From assembly GCA_023431055.1 (NCBI GenBank), contig JAEYXX010000014.1:1-41833 (forward strand): a stretch of DNA of 41,833 nucleotides, read 5' to 3'. The stretch's first letter is position 1, and the number at the start of each line of letters is the position of its first letter. The stretch comes from Pseudomonadota bacterium. Lineage in GTDB: Bacteria > Pseudomonadota > Gammaproteobacteria > Pseudomonadales > Pseudomonadaceae. The notes under the pieces are model-generated. The model did not search any database. It was not told the origin of the DNA and worked only from the letters and a program-made list of their open reading frames with translations. The position numbers and the translations under genes are program-made. Shown here piece by piece: positions 10,360 through 18,718 of this stretch.

Positions 10360-10462
10360 GAGGATCTCCAGGCAGGTGAGAGTCGCGCATCTTATGTGCT
10401 ATCTGGCGAGCTAAAAGCCCCGTAAGCTGGCCATGTTCATTGCGTGAATCGAGCGAATCATC

Positions 10463-11362
10463 ATGGATCGACTGACAGCTGCACGGGTTTTCGTCGAGGT
10501 GCTGGAGCGCGGCAGTCAAACCGCTGCGGCCGAGGCTCTGGACATGTCGCGGGCCATGGTCTCGCGCTATCTCGCCGAGCTGGAGAGCTGGGCCGGCGTG
10601 CGCCTGCTGCACCGCAGCACGCGGCGTCTGAGCCTGACCGCCGCTGGCGAGCAGATGCTGCCGCAGTGCCGCGAACTGCTGGCGCTGGCCGAGCGTATGC
10701 AGGCGCTCGGCCAGGGCCTGGATGACACGCCGCGCGGTACCTTGCGCATCACCTGTAGCCAGTCCTTCGCCCAGGCCTGGCTGGTGCATGCGCTGCAAGC
10801 TTTCACCGAGCGCTATCCCCAGGTCAGTGTCGACCTACTGGTGGGCAGCGAGGCGGTCAATCTGGTCGAGGCGCGCATCGACCTGGCGCTGCGTATCACC
10901 AACCAGCTCGACCCCAATCTGATCGCCAGGCGTCTGGCGGTGTGTCGCTCAGTGGTCTGCGCCAGCCCGGAATATCTGGCGCGACAGGGTACACCGCAGC
11001 GCCCGGAGGACCTGGCACGGCACAACTGCCTGGCCTACGCCTATTTCGGTCGCAGCCTGTGGGAGTTCGAACATCAGGGCGAGGTCAGTGCGGTGTCGGT
11101 GTCCGGCAGCCTTAGCGCCAATGAGTCGATGGTGCTGCTGGAGGCCGCGTTGGCGGGTGGCGGCATCAGTCTGCAGCCGCTGTATTCGGTGGATGCGCTG
11201 TTGCGCGAAGGGCGCCTGATCCAACTATTGCCGGATTATCAGCCGGCAGAACTTGGCATCCACGCCCTGTACGGCACGCGCAGGCAGATGCTGCCGGCCA
11301 TGCGCCTACTGCTGGATTTCATGGCTGAGCGTCTGGCCAGCGAGGCACACTGGCAACACTGA
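10463..11362 (+). CDS. LysR-family transcriptional regulator
   Basis: A 299-residue LysR-type regulator. The N-terminal winged helix-turn-helix covers residues 1-60 (FVEVLERGSQTAAAEALDMS then RLLHRSTRRLSLTAAGE). The C-terminal effector domain follows from about residue 90, with the family strands RGTLRITCSQSF and RIDLALRITNQLD. The effector is unknown. It is transcribed away from the MBL-fold/SDR operon, the standard arrangement for a LysR protein and its target, so control of that operon is a reasonable inference. Confidence 0.93.
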   Translation: MDRLTAARVFVEVLERGSQTAAAEALDMSRAMVSRYLAELESWAGVRLLHRSTRRLSLTAAGEQMLPQCRELLALAERMQALGQGLDDTPRGTLRITCSQSFAQAWLVHALQAFTERYPQVSVDLLVGSEAVNLVEARIDLALRITNQLDPNLIARRLAVCRSVVCASPEYLARQGTPQRPEDLARHNCLAYAYFGRSLWEFEHQGEVSAVSVSGSLSANESMVLLEAALAGGGISLQPLYSVDALLREGRLIQLLPDYQPAELGIHALYGTRRQMLPAMRLLLDFMAERLASEAHWQH

Positions 11363-11689
11363 TGGCGGTCGAAGAATTACCTGCGGTGCCATCAGTTTCA
11401 GAGGTAACCACCCTGGCGGCCGGTGTTATTGGCAGACTTTGCTGCCTTCGTCGAGCGCCATGACGGCTGGGCCGGGCTTCCGTCCATCCAGCATCGCCCG
11501 CTTCGAATGAACTCGAAGCAACGCTGCAATGTCTGTCTGCTGTCGGCCCGTACCGACAGGAATAGATGGCTATTGGCCGCTAGTGTGGCGTCTTCGTCGC
11601 TGAACCTGTCTGGATCATGCTCATGCATGGGGCCGTCATCGTTCATCCCGTTCGCCGGGTTCGTCTGACTGCCATGTGAAGATCGCCCC
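11363..11689. other. Intergenic region without a convincing gene
   Basis: This 327-bp gap precedes the SH3-protein gene. A minus-strand open frame of up to 97 codons (11398-11691) spans it, rich in Asp, Ser and Arg, but it has no visible ribosome site, no recognisable motif and would start inside the next gene's leader. I see no clear promoter or terminator. Confidence 0.4.
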
Positions 11690-12346
11690 ATGTTCTTATC
11701 TCCTTACGCTCCACTTCAATCCCGCCTTCTCGGCGCCTGCCTGCTGCTCGGTGGCCTGCTCGGCGGCGCACAACCGGCCTTGGCCGAAGAGGCCGCCAGC
11801 AATCAGCGCTGGGTCAGCGACAGCCTAAACACCTATGTGCGCAGCGGCCCCACTGATGGCTATCGCATCGTTGGCACCCTGACCTCCGGGGAAAAAGTGG
11901 AGTTGTTGCGCACCCAGGGCGACTACAGCCAGGTGCGCAGTGAAAGTGGCAACACGGTGTGGATTCCCAGCCGCGACCTGCAATCGGTGCCTGGCCAGGC
12001 CGAGCGCCTGCCGCAACTGGAGCAGAAGGTCGCCGACCTCAGCGCCGAGCTCAAGGGCATCGACGATGCCTGGAAGGTGCGTGTGCAGGGCATGCAGGAA
12101 ACCCTGGACTCGCGCAAGAAACTGATCGACGAGCTACAGGCCGCCCGCGGCGCGCTGGATGCCGAGCTGACCACCACCCGCTCGCAGCTGCGCGATGCCC
12201 AGGCGCAGCTTGGCGAGGAGCAGCAGCAGGTGCTGATGCGCTACATGGCTTATGGCGGCAGCATCGCCGGTGCCGGGCTGTTGCTCGGCCTGATCCTGCC
12301 GACCATGTTGCGGGTGCGGCGCAAGCGTAACGATCAGTGGGTGTGA
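11690..12346 (+). CDS. SH3-domain, coiled-coil membrane protein (TIGR04211/YgiM-like)
   Basis: A 218-residue protein with a clear four-part layout. There is a signal peptide (ending ALAEE, about residue 30). An SH3-like domain of the bacterial type spans about 40-100 (RWVSDSLNTYVRSGPTDGYR, then WIPSRDLQ). A charged coiled coil runs from about 105 to 185 (LEQKVADLSAELKGIDDAWK onward). A C-terminal membrane helix (SIAGAGLLLGLILPTML) ends in a basic tail RVRRKR. This is the layout of the TIGR04211/YgiM family: periplasmic SH3 and coiled coil anchored by a C-terminal inner-membrane helix. Its function is unknown; peptidoglycan binding is an inference from the SH3 fold. Confidence 0.85.
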   Translation: MFLSPYAPLQSRLLGACLLLGGLLGGAQPALAEEAASNQRWVSDSLNTYVRSGPTDGYRIVGTLTSGEKVELLRTQGDYSQVRSESGNTVWIPSRDLQSVPGQAERLPQLEQKVADLSAELKGIDDAWKVRVQGMQETLDSRKKLIDELQAARGALDAELTTTRSQLRDAQAQLGEEQQQVLMRYMAYGGSIAGAGLLLGLILPTMLRVRRKRNDQWV

Positions 12347-12350
12347 TTCA

Positions 12351-13523
12351 TCAGGCGCGAGCCGTCAGGTGCCGGGCGATGCCCTTCTTCAGCGGCAGCA
12401 GGCCCTGAGCCACGCGCAGACCTGCGCCGCGTAGCAGGCGAGCGGGCAGGCGATCGTTGGTGTACAGCTCCACCAGCAGGTTGGTGGCCTGGTACAACGG
12501 CCAGGTGGCCAGGCGCAGCTGGCGCTCGTAGCGCGCCAGTGGCGCAGGCGCACCGATGTCCTGGCGTTTGCCATGAGCGTCGAGCAGTGCGTCGCTGAGC
12601 AGTTGTACGCCGATCAGGCCGAAGTTGAAGCCGTGTGCGGTGACCGGGTGCATGCCCACGGCGGCATCGCCGAGCAGGGCGCAGCGGTTGCCGACCATGC
12701 GTCGTGCGTACGCGCCCACCAGCGGATAGGCGTGGCGGCTGCTGGCCAGTTGCATGGCGCCGAGGCGGCGGTCGAAGCGCTTTTCCATTTCGCGGGCAAA
12801 GCTGGTTTCGTCGAGCTTTTGCAGGCGCTCGATCTCGCGCGGTGGCAGGGTGAGGACCATCGACGACTGCCGGCCATTGAGCGGTAGCAGGGCCAGGGTC
12901 TGGCCGTAGCCGAACCATTCCCAGGCGATTTGCTGGTGATCCTGCTCGTGCTGCATGCGGCATACCAGCATGCTCTTGCCGAAGTCCTTGAGCTGCGCGC
13001 CGATGCCGAGCTGGCGGCGCGTCTCGGAGAAGCGGCTGTCGGCGGCGACCAGCAGGCGTGGCTGCAGCACCTGACCGTCCTGCAGCACCAGTTTCACCTC
13101 GTTCTGGCGTTGCTCGATGGCGCGCACGCTGGTTTCGCACAGCAATTGCACATCGGCGCAGTCGCTGACCGCCTGATAGGCGGCGCGGCGAATGGCCTGG
13201 TTGGCCACCAGATGGCCGAGTCGCTCGGCACCGGCCTGTTCGGCGCGAATCTTCAGGGCGAACAGCGAAGGGCCGTTGAACACCTGGGCGTCGCGCAGCA
13301 CGGCGATGTCTTCGCCGGGCAAGCGTGCCCACAGGCCGAGGCGTTCGAGCAGCGCCTGCGAGCCATGGGTAAGGGCGATCTCACGGCCGTCGAAAGCCGG
13401 TTTGGCCAGTGCCTGCTCGGCCTGTCGCTCCAGCACCACGATGGACAGACCCTTTCCGGATAGGGCACGAGCCAGGCAAAGACCGGCCGGGCCGGCGCCA
13501 ACGATGACGATATCGGGTGACAT
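12351..13523 (-). CDS. UbiH/UbiF/VisC-family FAD monooxygenase
   Basis: A 390-residue class A flavoprotein monooxygenase. It has the dinucleotide-binding motif VGAGPAGLCLARAL at the N terminus, the middle-domain block around LLVAADSRFSETRR (the DG motif appears as ADSR), and the second FAD motif LLGDAAVGMHPVTAHGFNFG near the C terminus, which is diagnostic of ubiquinone-biosynthesis hydroxylases and close relatives. A role in a ubiquinone ring hydroxylation or a paralogous reaction is likely but not provable here; the usual ubi partners are not adjacent. I use the ATG at 13523, which has GGAGAG 8 nt upstream, rather than the ATG at 13538. It is convergent with the SH3-protein gene, 4 bp away. 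Confidence 0.85.
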   Translation of the reverse strand: MSPDIVIVGAGPAGLCLARALSGKGLSIVVLERQAEQALAKPAFDGREIALTHGSQALLERLGLWARLPGEDIAVLRDAQVFNGPSLFALKIRAEQAGAERLGHLVANQAIRRAAYQAVSDCADVQLLCETSVRAIEQRQNEVKLVLQDGQVLQPRLLVAADSRFSETRRQLGIGAQLKDFGKSMLVCRMQHEQDHQQIAWEWFGYGQTLALLPLNGRQSSMVLTLPPREIERLQKLDETSFAREMEKRFDRRLGAMQLASSRHAYPLVGAYARRMVGNRCALLGDAAVGMHPVTAHGFNFGLIGVQLLSDALLDAHGKRQDIGAPAPLARYERQLRLATWPLYQATNLLVELYTNDRLPARLLRGAGLRVAQGLLPLKKGIARHLTARA

Positions 13524-13549
13524 GCTGCAGCTCTCCATGCGGATGACCA

Positions 13550-13570
13550 GTAGGGCGGGTGAAACCCGCC
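13550..13570. repeat. REP-like palindrome
   Basis: The hairpin GGCGGGTgaaACCCGCC follows 'gta', the same family as the gtsA-gtsB palindrome. It lies in the leader of the monooxygenase gene. Confidence 0.65.
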
Positions 13571-13623
13571 ATGCGCCGGTGCGAGTCTAGGTCGCAGCAA
13601 CGCCGCCGATATTGTCCGGGATC

Positions 13624-13749
13624 ATGCCGAGGGCTGAATCTGTTGTGCGGGTCGAGGGCTATGGGTTGGCATTAAATATTGTTGTTATTACAACTTTGGC
13701 TGGCTTGATAGGCGTTATATTCGGGTTTATTGTGGTGCGCGTTGTCTGA
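13624..13749 (+). CDS. Possible 41-aa single-pass membrane peptide upstream of glk
   Basis: A short frame (ATG 13624 to TGA 13747-13749) encodes a very hydrophobic peptide; from LALNIVVITTLAGLIG onward it is almost one membrane helix, ending VVRVV. The DNA is distinctly AT-rich compared with neighbours. A TTG at 13666 with GAGGG upstream is an alternative start giving 28 residues. It has no homologue that I recognise, and AT-rich DNA in a promoter region can give such a frame by chance. The rest of the 13524-13845 gap holds the REP palindrome and presumably the glk promoter. Confidence 0.25.
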   Translation: MPRAESVVRVEGYGLALNIVVITTLAGLIGVIFGFIVVRVV

Positions 13750-13845
13750 ACTACAAAAATAATTCGGGTTTGGAGTCGATGCCATGCATCCTCACTTTTC
13801 TGCAGTTGCCGATCAGCGAACGGCCTTCGCTCAGGAGACATTCTC

Positions 13846-14832
13846 GTGAAACTGGCTCTGGTCGGCGATATCGGTGGTACCAACGCACGCTTTGCCCTGT
13901 GGCGTGACGAGCAACTGGAGGCGGTGCAGGTTCTGCCGACCGCCGATTTCGCAGGGCCGGAACAGGCCATCGTCGCCTATCTGCACGCCCAGGGGCTGCC
14001 GCTGGGGTCCATCGGCTCGGTGTGCCTGGCCTGCGCCGGGCCGGTCAGCGGCAACCTGTTCCGCTTCACCAACAATCACTGGCGTATCGACCGTACGGCG
14101 TTCTGCGAGGCATTGCAGATCGACCGCTTGCTGATGATCAACGACTTCTCCGCCATGGCCCTGGGCATGACCCGTCTGGCCGAGCATGAGCGGGTAGTGG
14201 TGTGCGAGGGGCAGGCGCAGGCAGATCGTCCGGTGCTGGTGATCGGTGCCGGTACCGGCCTGGGTGTTGGAACGTTGCTGGAGCAGGCTGACGGGCGTTG
14301 GCTGGTGTTGCCGGGCGAGGGTGGGCATGTCGACCTGCCCATCGGCAGCCCGCGTGAGGCCGAGCTTTGGCAGATTCTTTATCGGCAACTGGGCCATGTA
14401 CGCGCCGAGGACGTGCTCAGCGGCAATGGCCTGCTGGTGCTGTATCGGGCCATCTGCGAGCTGGATGGCCAGCCGCCGCAGCACGATACGCCGGCTGCGG
14501 TCAGTGCTGCCGGCCTGGCCGGCGAGCCGGTGGCTGCCGAGGTGCTGGAGCAGTTCAGCGTCTGGCTCGGGCGCGTTGCCGGCAACAATGTGCTGACGCT
14601 GGGCGCGCGTGGCGGCGTCTACATCGTCGGCGGTGTGGTGCCGCGTTTTGCCGAGCGTTTTCTCGCCAGTGGTTTTGCCAAGAGTTTGCGCGACAAGGGC
14701 TGCATGAGCCATTACCTTGACGGCATTCCGGTGTGGCTGGTGACGGCCGAGTACCCCGGCCTGATCGGCGCCGGCGTGGCCTTGCAACAGGCGTCGGAGC
14801 GTAGTCCGGATGCAATCCGGGAGATCCCTTGA
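13846..14832 (+). CDS. glk: Glucokinase
   Basis: The product phosphorylates glucose with ATP to glucose-6-phosphate, feeding the Entner-Doudoroff route. The 328-residue protein begins MKLALVGDIGGTNARFALW, with the ATP-binding GDIGGTNARF, and has NDFSAMALG near residue 100 and the GAGTGLGVG and LPGEGGHVDLP blocks of the bacterial glucokinase family. The start is GTG at 13846 with AGGAGA 8 nt upstream. The last eleven residues (ERSPDAIREIP) are encoded by a REP-like palindrome that runs over the stop codon. In P. aeruginosa glk follows edd; here the preceding gene is an unrelated monooxygenase on the other strand. gltR follows 56 bp downstream. Confidence 0.95.
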   Translation: MKLALVGDIGGTNARFALWRDEQLEAVQVLPTADFAGPEQAIVAYLHAQGLPLGSIGSVCLACAGPVSGNLFRFTNNHWRIDRTAFCEALQIDRLLMINDFSAMALGMTRLAEHERVVVCEGQAQADRPVLVIGAGTGLGVGTLLEQADGRWLVLPGEGGHVDLPIGSPREAELWQILYRQLGHVRAEDVLSGNGLLVLYRAICELDGQPPQHDTPAAVSAAGLAGEPVAAEVLEQFSVWLGRVAGNNVLTLGARGGVYIVGGVVPRFAERFLASGFAKSLRDKGCMSHYLDGIPVWLVTAEYPGLIGAGVALQQASERSPDAIREIP

Positions 14833-14860
14833 TAGACCCCCCGGATTTCATCCGGGCTAC
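14801..14860. repeat. REP-like palindrome pair overlapping the 3' end of glk
   Basis: gtagtccggatgcaatccgg at the left and ccggatttcatccgggctac at the right form an inverted pair. The left half lies inside glk and supplies its last codons, and the right half sits between glk and gltR. Confidence 0.8.
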
Positions 14861-14888
14861 ACGGCCATAACAACAAAGGTTGCGGACC

Positions 14889-15623
14889 ATGAGCCAGCCC
14901 GGCAAATCGATTCTGTTGGTCGATGACGACCAGGAAATACGTGAACTGCTCGAGACCTACCTGAGCCGCGTCGGCTTTCAGGTGCGCGCCGTGGCCGATG
15001 GCGCCGCCTTTCGCCAGAGCCTGTGTGCGGAGTCGGCCGACCTGGTCATCCTCGATGTGATGCTGCCCGACGAGGACGGTTTCAGCCTGTGCCGCTGGGT
15101 GCGTGAACACCAACGCTTCGCCCAGGTGCCGGTGATCATGCTCACCGCCAGCTCCGACGAGGCCGACCGCGTGATCGGCCTGGAGCTGGGCGCCGATGAT
15201 TACCTCGGCAAGCCGTTCAGCCCGCGCGAATTGCTGGCGCGAATCAAGGCGTTGCTACGCCGCGCGCAATTCAGCCAGGAGCGCAGCGGCGAGGTGCTGG
15301 CTTTCGATGACTGGCGTCTGGATATGGTCAGCCACCGCCTGTTCCATCGCGACGGCGAGGAGGTGATTCTCTCCGGCGCCGACTTCGCCTTGCTCAAGCT
15401 GTTTCTCGATCACCCGCAGCAGATTCTCGACCGTGACACCATCGGCAATGCCACCCGTGGCCGTGAGGTGATGCCGCTGGAGCGCATCGTCGACATGGCG
15501 GTAAGCCGGCTGCGCCAGCGCCTGCGCGATACCGACAAGCCGCCGCGGCTGATCCGCACCGTGCGTGGCAGCGGTTATCAACTGGCGGCGACCGTCAGCG
15601 TGCAGGCTGGCGATGGCCGTTGA
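14889..15623 (+). CDS. gltR: Response regulator of the glucose regulon (GltR)
   Basis: An OmpR-type response regulator of 244 residues. The receiver domain has the acidic pocket VDDDQE (residues 11-16), the phospho-acceptor Asp56 in LVILDVMLPDEDG, Thr in VIMLTAS and Lys in LGKPFSP. The C-terminal winged-helix domain ends in the typical PRLIRTVRGSGYQL. Its place between glk and the sensor kinase, directly upstream of gtsABCD, matches gltR of pseudomonads, which controls glucose transport. The ATG at 14889 is used; a TTG 9 nt upstream is in frame but unlikely. It overlaps the kinase gene by 11 nt. Confidence 0.92.
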   Translation: MSQPGKSILLVDDDQEIRELLETYLSRVGFQVRAVADGAAFRQSLCAESADLVILDVMLPDEDGFSLCRWVREHQRFAQVPVIMLTASSDEADRVIGLELGADDYLGKPFSPRELLARIKALLRRAQFSQERSGEVLAFDDWRLDMVSHRLFHRDGEEVILSGADFALLKLFLDHPQQILDRDTIGNATRGREVMPLERIVDMAVSRLRQRLRDTDKPPRLIRTVRGSGYQLAATVSVQAGDGR

Positions 15624-17061
15624 GCCAAGGCGCTGGTTGCCGCTGCCGCGTTCCCTGCTCGGGCGCATGCTGCTGCTCACCCTGCTGGCGATACTCGCGG
15701 CGCAGACGCTGTCCAGTGTGATCTGGCTGTCGCAGTTGCGCGCCACCCAGCTCGAAGGCCTGGTGACCACGGCGCGCAGCCTGGCGCATTCGATGTCGGC
15801 CAGCGTGCGTTACTTTCGTTCCCTGCCGGTAAATTACCGGCCGTTGGTGCTCGACCAGTTGCGCAGCATGGGCGGCACGCGCTTCGTGGTCAGCCTCAAC
15901 GACCGTCCGTTGCAGATGAAGCTGCTGCCGGCCACGCCACGCAAGCAGGCGGTGACCGAGGCAGTCACCGAGGTGCTGCGTCAGGCGCTGGGCAACGCCG
16001 CGGATATCTCGGTGACATTCGTCAGGCCGGACGATCTGCTGATCTTCAACGGCGGCCTGAAGCTCGATGAGCTGCCGCGCTCCTGGGCGCACTATGCACT
16101 GACCCTGGAGCCGCTCAACCCGCCGGTGCTGGTGACGCAGATCCAGCTGGCCCCGGGGGAGTGGCTGTACATCGCCTCGCTGCTGCCCGAGCCTTATACC
16201 AGCCTGGAGGAGCCTTTTCTGCCTGCCCAGCAGCTGTGGTTCATTCTCCTGACCAGTGTTTTTCTGCTGCTGTTCATCGGCTTGCTGGTGCACCTGCAGA
16301 GCCGTCCGCTCAAGCGTCTGGCGCGCACTGCGCGGCACCTGTCGCTGGGGGCGGAAGTGGAGCCGGTGGCCGAAGGCGGGGGCCGCGAGGTGGTGGAGGT
16401 GGCGCGTGCCTTCAACGCCATGCGCGAGCGCATCAGCCGTTACCTGACCGAACGCAGCCAGCTGTTCAGCGCCATTTCCCACGACCTGCGCACGCCCATC
16501 ACGCGCCTGCGCCTGCGCGTCGAGCTGCTCGACGACGAAAGCCTGCAAAATAAATTCGGGCGCGATCTGGATGACCTCGAGCTGCTGGTCAAAGGCGCAC
16601 TGCAATGCGTGAAGGACACCGACATCCACGAGAACATCGAGCCGGTCGACCTCAATCACCTGCTGCACGGGTTGATCGAACCCTACCTCGGCACGGGCCG
16701 CGTGACCCTCGATGGCGCAGCGCGTGATCTGTATCCCGGCAAGCCGCTGGCCTTGCGCCGCTGCATCGGCAACCTGCTGGACAACGCCCTGAAGTACGGC
16801 GAGCGCGCACACCTGCACATCGAGGATGACGCCGAGGCGTTCGTCCTGCATGTCGATGACGAGGGGCCGGGCGTGCCCGAGCAGAAGCTCGAGCAAGTGT
16901 TCGAGCCGCATTTTCGTCTGGCCAGCCAGCAACAGGGCTACGGCATGGGGCTCGGTATTGCGCGCAACCTGGCGCACAGCCATGGCGGCGAGCTGAGCCT
17001 GCGTAACCTGCGCGATGGCGGGCTGCGCGTTACCCTCTGGCTGCCGCGCCAGAGCCGTTGA
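15613..17061 (+). CDS. gtrS: Sensor histidine kinase of the glucose regulon (GtrS/GltS)
   Basis: A 482-residue inner-membrane histidine kinase that partners GltR. It has an N-terminal membrane helix (MLLLTLLAILAAQTLSSVIW), a periplasmic sensor domain of about 180 residues, a second helix (LWFILLTSVFLLLFIGLLVH) and a HAMP linker. The H-box is FSAISHDLRTPITRL with the phospho-accepting His near residue 290, followed by the N-box NLLDNALKYG and the G-boxes DEGPGVP and GYGMGLGIA. In P. aeruginosa the homologue responds to 2-ketogluconate or 6-phosphogluconate; assigning the same ligand here is inference. The ATG at 15613 lies inside gltR, indicating coupled translation. Confidence 0.92.
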   Translation: MAVEPRRWLPLPRSLLGRMLLLTLLAILAAQTLSSVIWLSQLRATQLEGLVTTARSLAHSMSASVRYFRSLPVNYRPLVLDQLRSMGGTRFVVSLNDRPLQMKLLPATPRKQAVTEAVTEVLRQALGNAADISVTFVRPDDLLIFNGGLKLDELPRSWAHYALTLEPLNPPVLVTQIQLAPGEWLYIASLLPEPYTSLEEPFLPAQQLWFILLTSVFLLLFIGLLVHLQSRPLKRLARTARHLSLGAEVEPVAEGGGREVVEVARAFNAMRERISRYLTERSQLFSAISHDLRTPITRLRLRVELLDDESLQNKFGRDLDDLELLVKGALQCVKDTDIHENIEPVDLNHLLHGLIEPYLGTGRVTLDGAARDLYPGKPLALRRCIGNLLDNALKYGERAHLHIEDDAEAFVLHVDDEGPGVPEQKLEQVFEPHFRLASQQQGYGMGLGIARNLAHSHGGELSLRNLRDGGLRVTLWLPRQSR

Positions 17062-17136
17062 GCGCCGCCGTGAGCCGCGCCGCACAACTGCAGCGCGCGC
17101 GCCGCCGCACCGCATGTCACTGCCTCGCGGCGCTTT

Positions 17137-17172
17137 GTAACGACCTGGTGACTATCCAATACCCTTTGTTAC
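17137..17172 (+). promoter_or_regulatory. Possible GltR-site region upstream of gtsA
   Basis: The 199-bp gtrS-gtsA gap contains GTAAC (17137-17141) and GTTAC (17168-17172), each preceded by TTT, forming a loose inverted pair with 26 nt between. I see no confident -35/-10 pair. This is only a suggestion for where the regulator of the transporter could bind. Confidence 0.2.
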
Positions 17173-17260
17173 CCCAAGGGCTCTGGGGGCTGGGTAGACT
17201 CGTTCGTAATGCAAGCACCACGACTTGCCCGCGAATAACAACAACAAGGTGTCTTATCCC

Positions 17261-18514
17261 ATGAAAGCGATCTCTCGCCTGTCCTGTGCCATCTCCCTCG
17301 CTGTTCTGCTGCCCCTGTCCGCTACTGCCGGTGAAGTCGAAGTGCTGCACTGGTGGACCTCCGGTGGTGAAAAACGCGCTGCCGATACCCTGCAGAAACT
17401 GGTCGAAGCCCAGGGCCACAAGTGGAAGGATTTCGCCGTGGCCGGTGGTGGTGGTGAAGCGGCCATGACCGTGCTGAAGGCCCGCGCGGTGTCCGGCAAC
17501 CCGCCTGCCGCCGCCCAGATAAAGGGCCCGGACATCCAGGAGTGGGGCGAGCTGGGCCTGCTTGCCGACCTCAACGACGTGGCTGCCGAGCAGAAGTGGG
17601 ATGACCTGCTGCCGCCGCAGGTGGTGGACGTGATGAAGTACCAGGGCGACTACGTGGCGGTGCCGGTCAACGTGCATCGGGTCAACTGGTTGTGGATCAA
17701 CCCCCAAGTGTTCGAAAAGGCTGGCGCCACGCCGCCGACCACCCTCGACGAATTCTTCGCCGCTGCCGACAAGCTCAAGGCGGCCGGCTTCATCGCCATC
17801 GCCCACGGCGGCCAGCCCTGGCAGGACGGCACCGTGTTCGAGGACCTGGCGTTCAGCATTCTCGGCCCCGAGGGCTTTCGCAAGGCCTTCGTCGAGCAGG
17901 ACCGCGCCACCCTGACCGGCGACAAGATGGTCGAGGTGTTCGCCGCCCTGCAGAAGCTGCGCGGCTATATCGATGCCGATGCCGCCGGGCGCGACTGGAA
18001 CAGCGCCACCGCGATGGTGATCAACGGCAAGGCCGGCATGCAGATCATGGGCGACTGGGCCAAGAGCGAATGGACTGCCGCCGGCAAGGTCGCCGGCAAG
18101 GACTACCAGTGCCTGGCCTTCCCCGGCACCCAGGGCAGCTTCGCCTTCAACATCGACTCGCTGGCGATGTTCAAGCTGAGCAATGCCGACAACCGCAAGG
18201 CCCAGGAAGACCTGGCGCGCACGGTGATGGGCAACGAGTTCCAGGAGTTCTTCAACCAGAACAAGGGCTCGATCCCGGTGCGGATGGACCAGGACATGAG
18301 CAGCTTCGACGCCTGCGCGCAGAAGTCCATGGCCGACTTCAAGGAGGCCGCTGCCGATGGCGGTCTGCAGCCGAGCCTGGCCCACGGCATGGCCGCGTCC
18401 AGCTACGTGCAGGGCGCGGTATTCGACGTGGTGACCAACTTCTTCAACGATCCCAAGGCCGATCCCAAGCGCGCCGCCCAGCAACTGGCGGCGGCGATTC
18501 AGGCGGTGCAGTAA
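17261..18514 (+). CDS. gtsA: Glucose/mannose ABC transporter substrate-binding protein
   Basis: The periplasmic sugar-binding protein of the Gts transporter, 417 residues. A signal peptide ([20 protein letters not shown], cleaved near ATA) precedes a family-1 solute-binding fold beginning [18 protein letters not shown]. The blocks [18 protein letters not shown] and [17 protein letters not shown] are typical of carbohydrate-binding members. It captures glucose for the GtsBC/GtsD permease. The ATG at 17261 has only a weak AAGG ribosome site. The permease genes follow after a 204-bp gap with a long inverted repeat, which may let this protein be made in excess over the membrane parts. Confidence 0.93.
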   Translation: MKAISRLSCAISLAVLLPLSATAGEVEVLHWWTSGGEKRAADTLQKLVEAQGHKWKDFAVAGGGGEAAMTVLKARAVSGNPPAAAQIKGPDIQEWGELGLLADLNDVAAEQKWDDLLPPQVVDVMKYQGDYVAVPVNVHRVNWLWINPQVFEKAGATPPTTLDEFFAAADKLKAAGFIAIAHGGQPWQDGTVFEDLAFSILGPEGFRKAFVEQDRATLTGDKMVEVFAALQKLRGYIDADAAGRDWNSATAMVINGKAGMQIMGDWAKSEWTAAGKVAGKDYQCLAFPGTQGSFAFNIDSLAMFKLSNADNRKAQEDLARTVMGNEFQEFFNQNKGSIPVRMDQDMSSFDACAQKSMADFKEAAADGGLQPSLAHGMAASSYVQGAVFDVVTNFFNDPKADPKRAAQQLAAAIQAVQ

Positions 18515-18543
18515 GCGACGGGGCCGCGTAGCCGGCCCTTGCC

Positions 18544-18680
18544 GTAGGGCGGGTGCAACCCGCCGGTTTCTCTTACTGACCCAGGTGCGTGCCCCGGTAC
18601 GCACCGCGGGATCGGCCGCGCCGCGTACCGCAGCGCTGTCTTTCGCATTGGCGGCGGATGGCGGGTTGCACCCGCCCTAC
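18544..18680. repeat. Long inverted repeat between gtsA and gtsB
   Basis: A 21-bp sequence starting gtagggcgggtgcaac (18544-18564) recurs as its exact reverse complement at 18660-18680. The 95 nt between hold a further hairpin (GGTGCGTgcccCGGTACGCACC-like, 18582-18603). In mRNA this could form a stable stem and act as a 3'-end block or partial terminator for gtsA. Its sequence belongs to the REP-like family seen elsewhere in the window. Confidence 0.85.
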
Positions 18681-18718
18681 GGGCTACGCAAGAAGTTCGC
18701 AATACGGAGTTCATCTAC

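Noticed and set aside
11398..11691. 97-codon minus-strand gene
   Set aside because: No ribosome site or motif, and it overlaps the start of the SH3-protein gene.
15595..17115. A 506-codon minus-strand frame opposite the sensor kinase
   Set aside because: It is a shadow of gtrS, with low-complexity Gln/His-rich sequence and no ribosome site.
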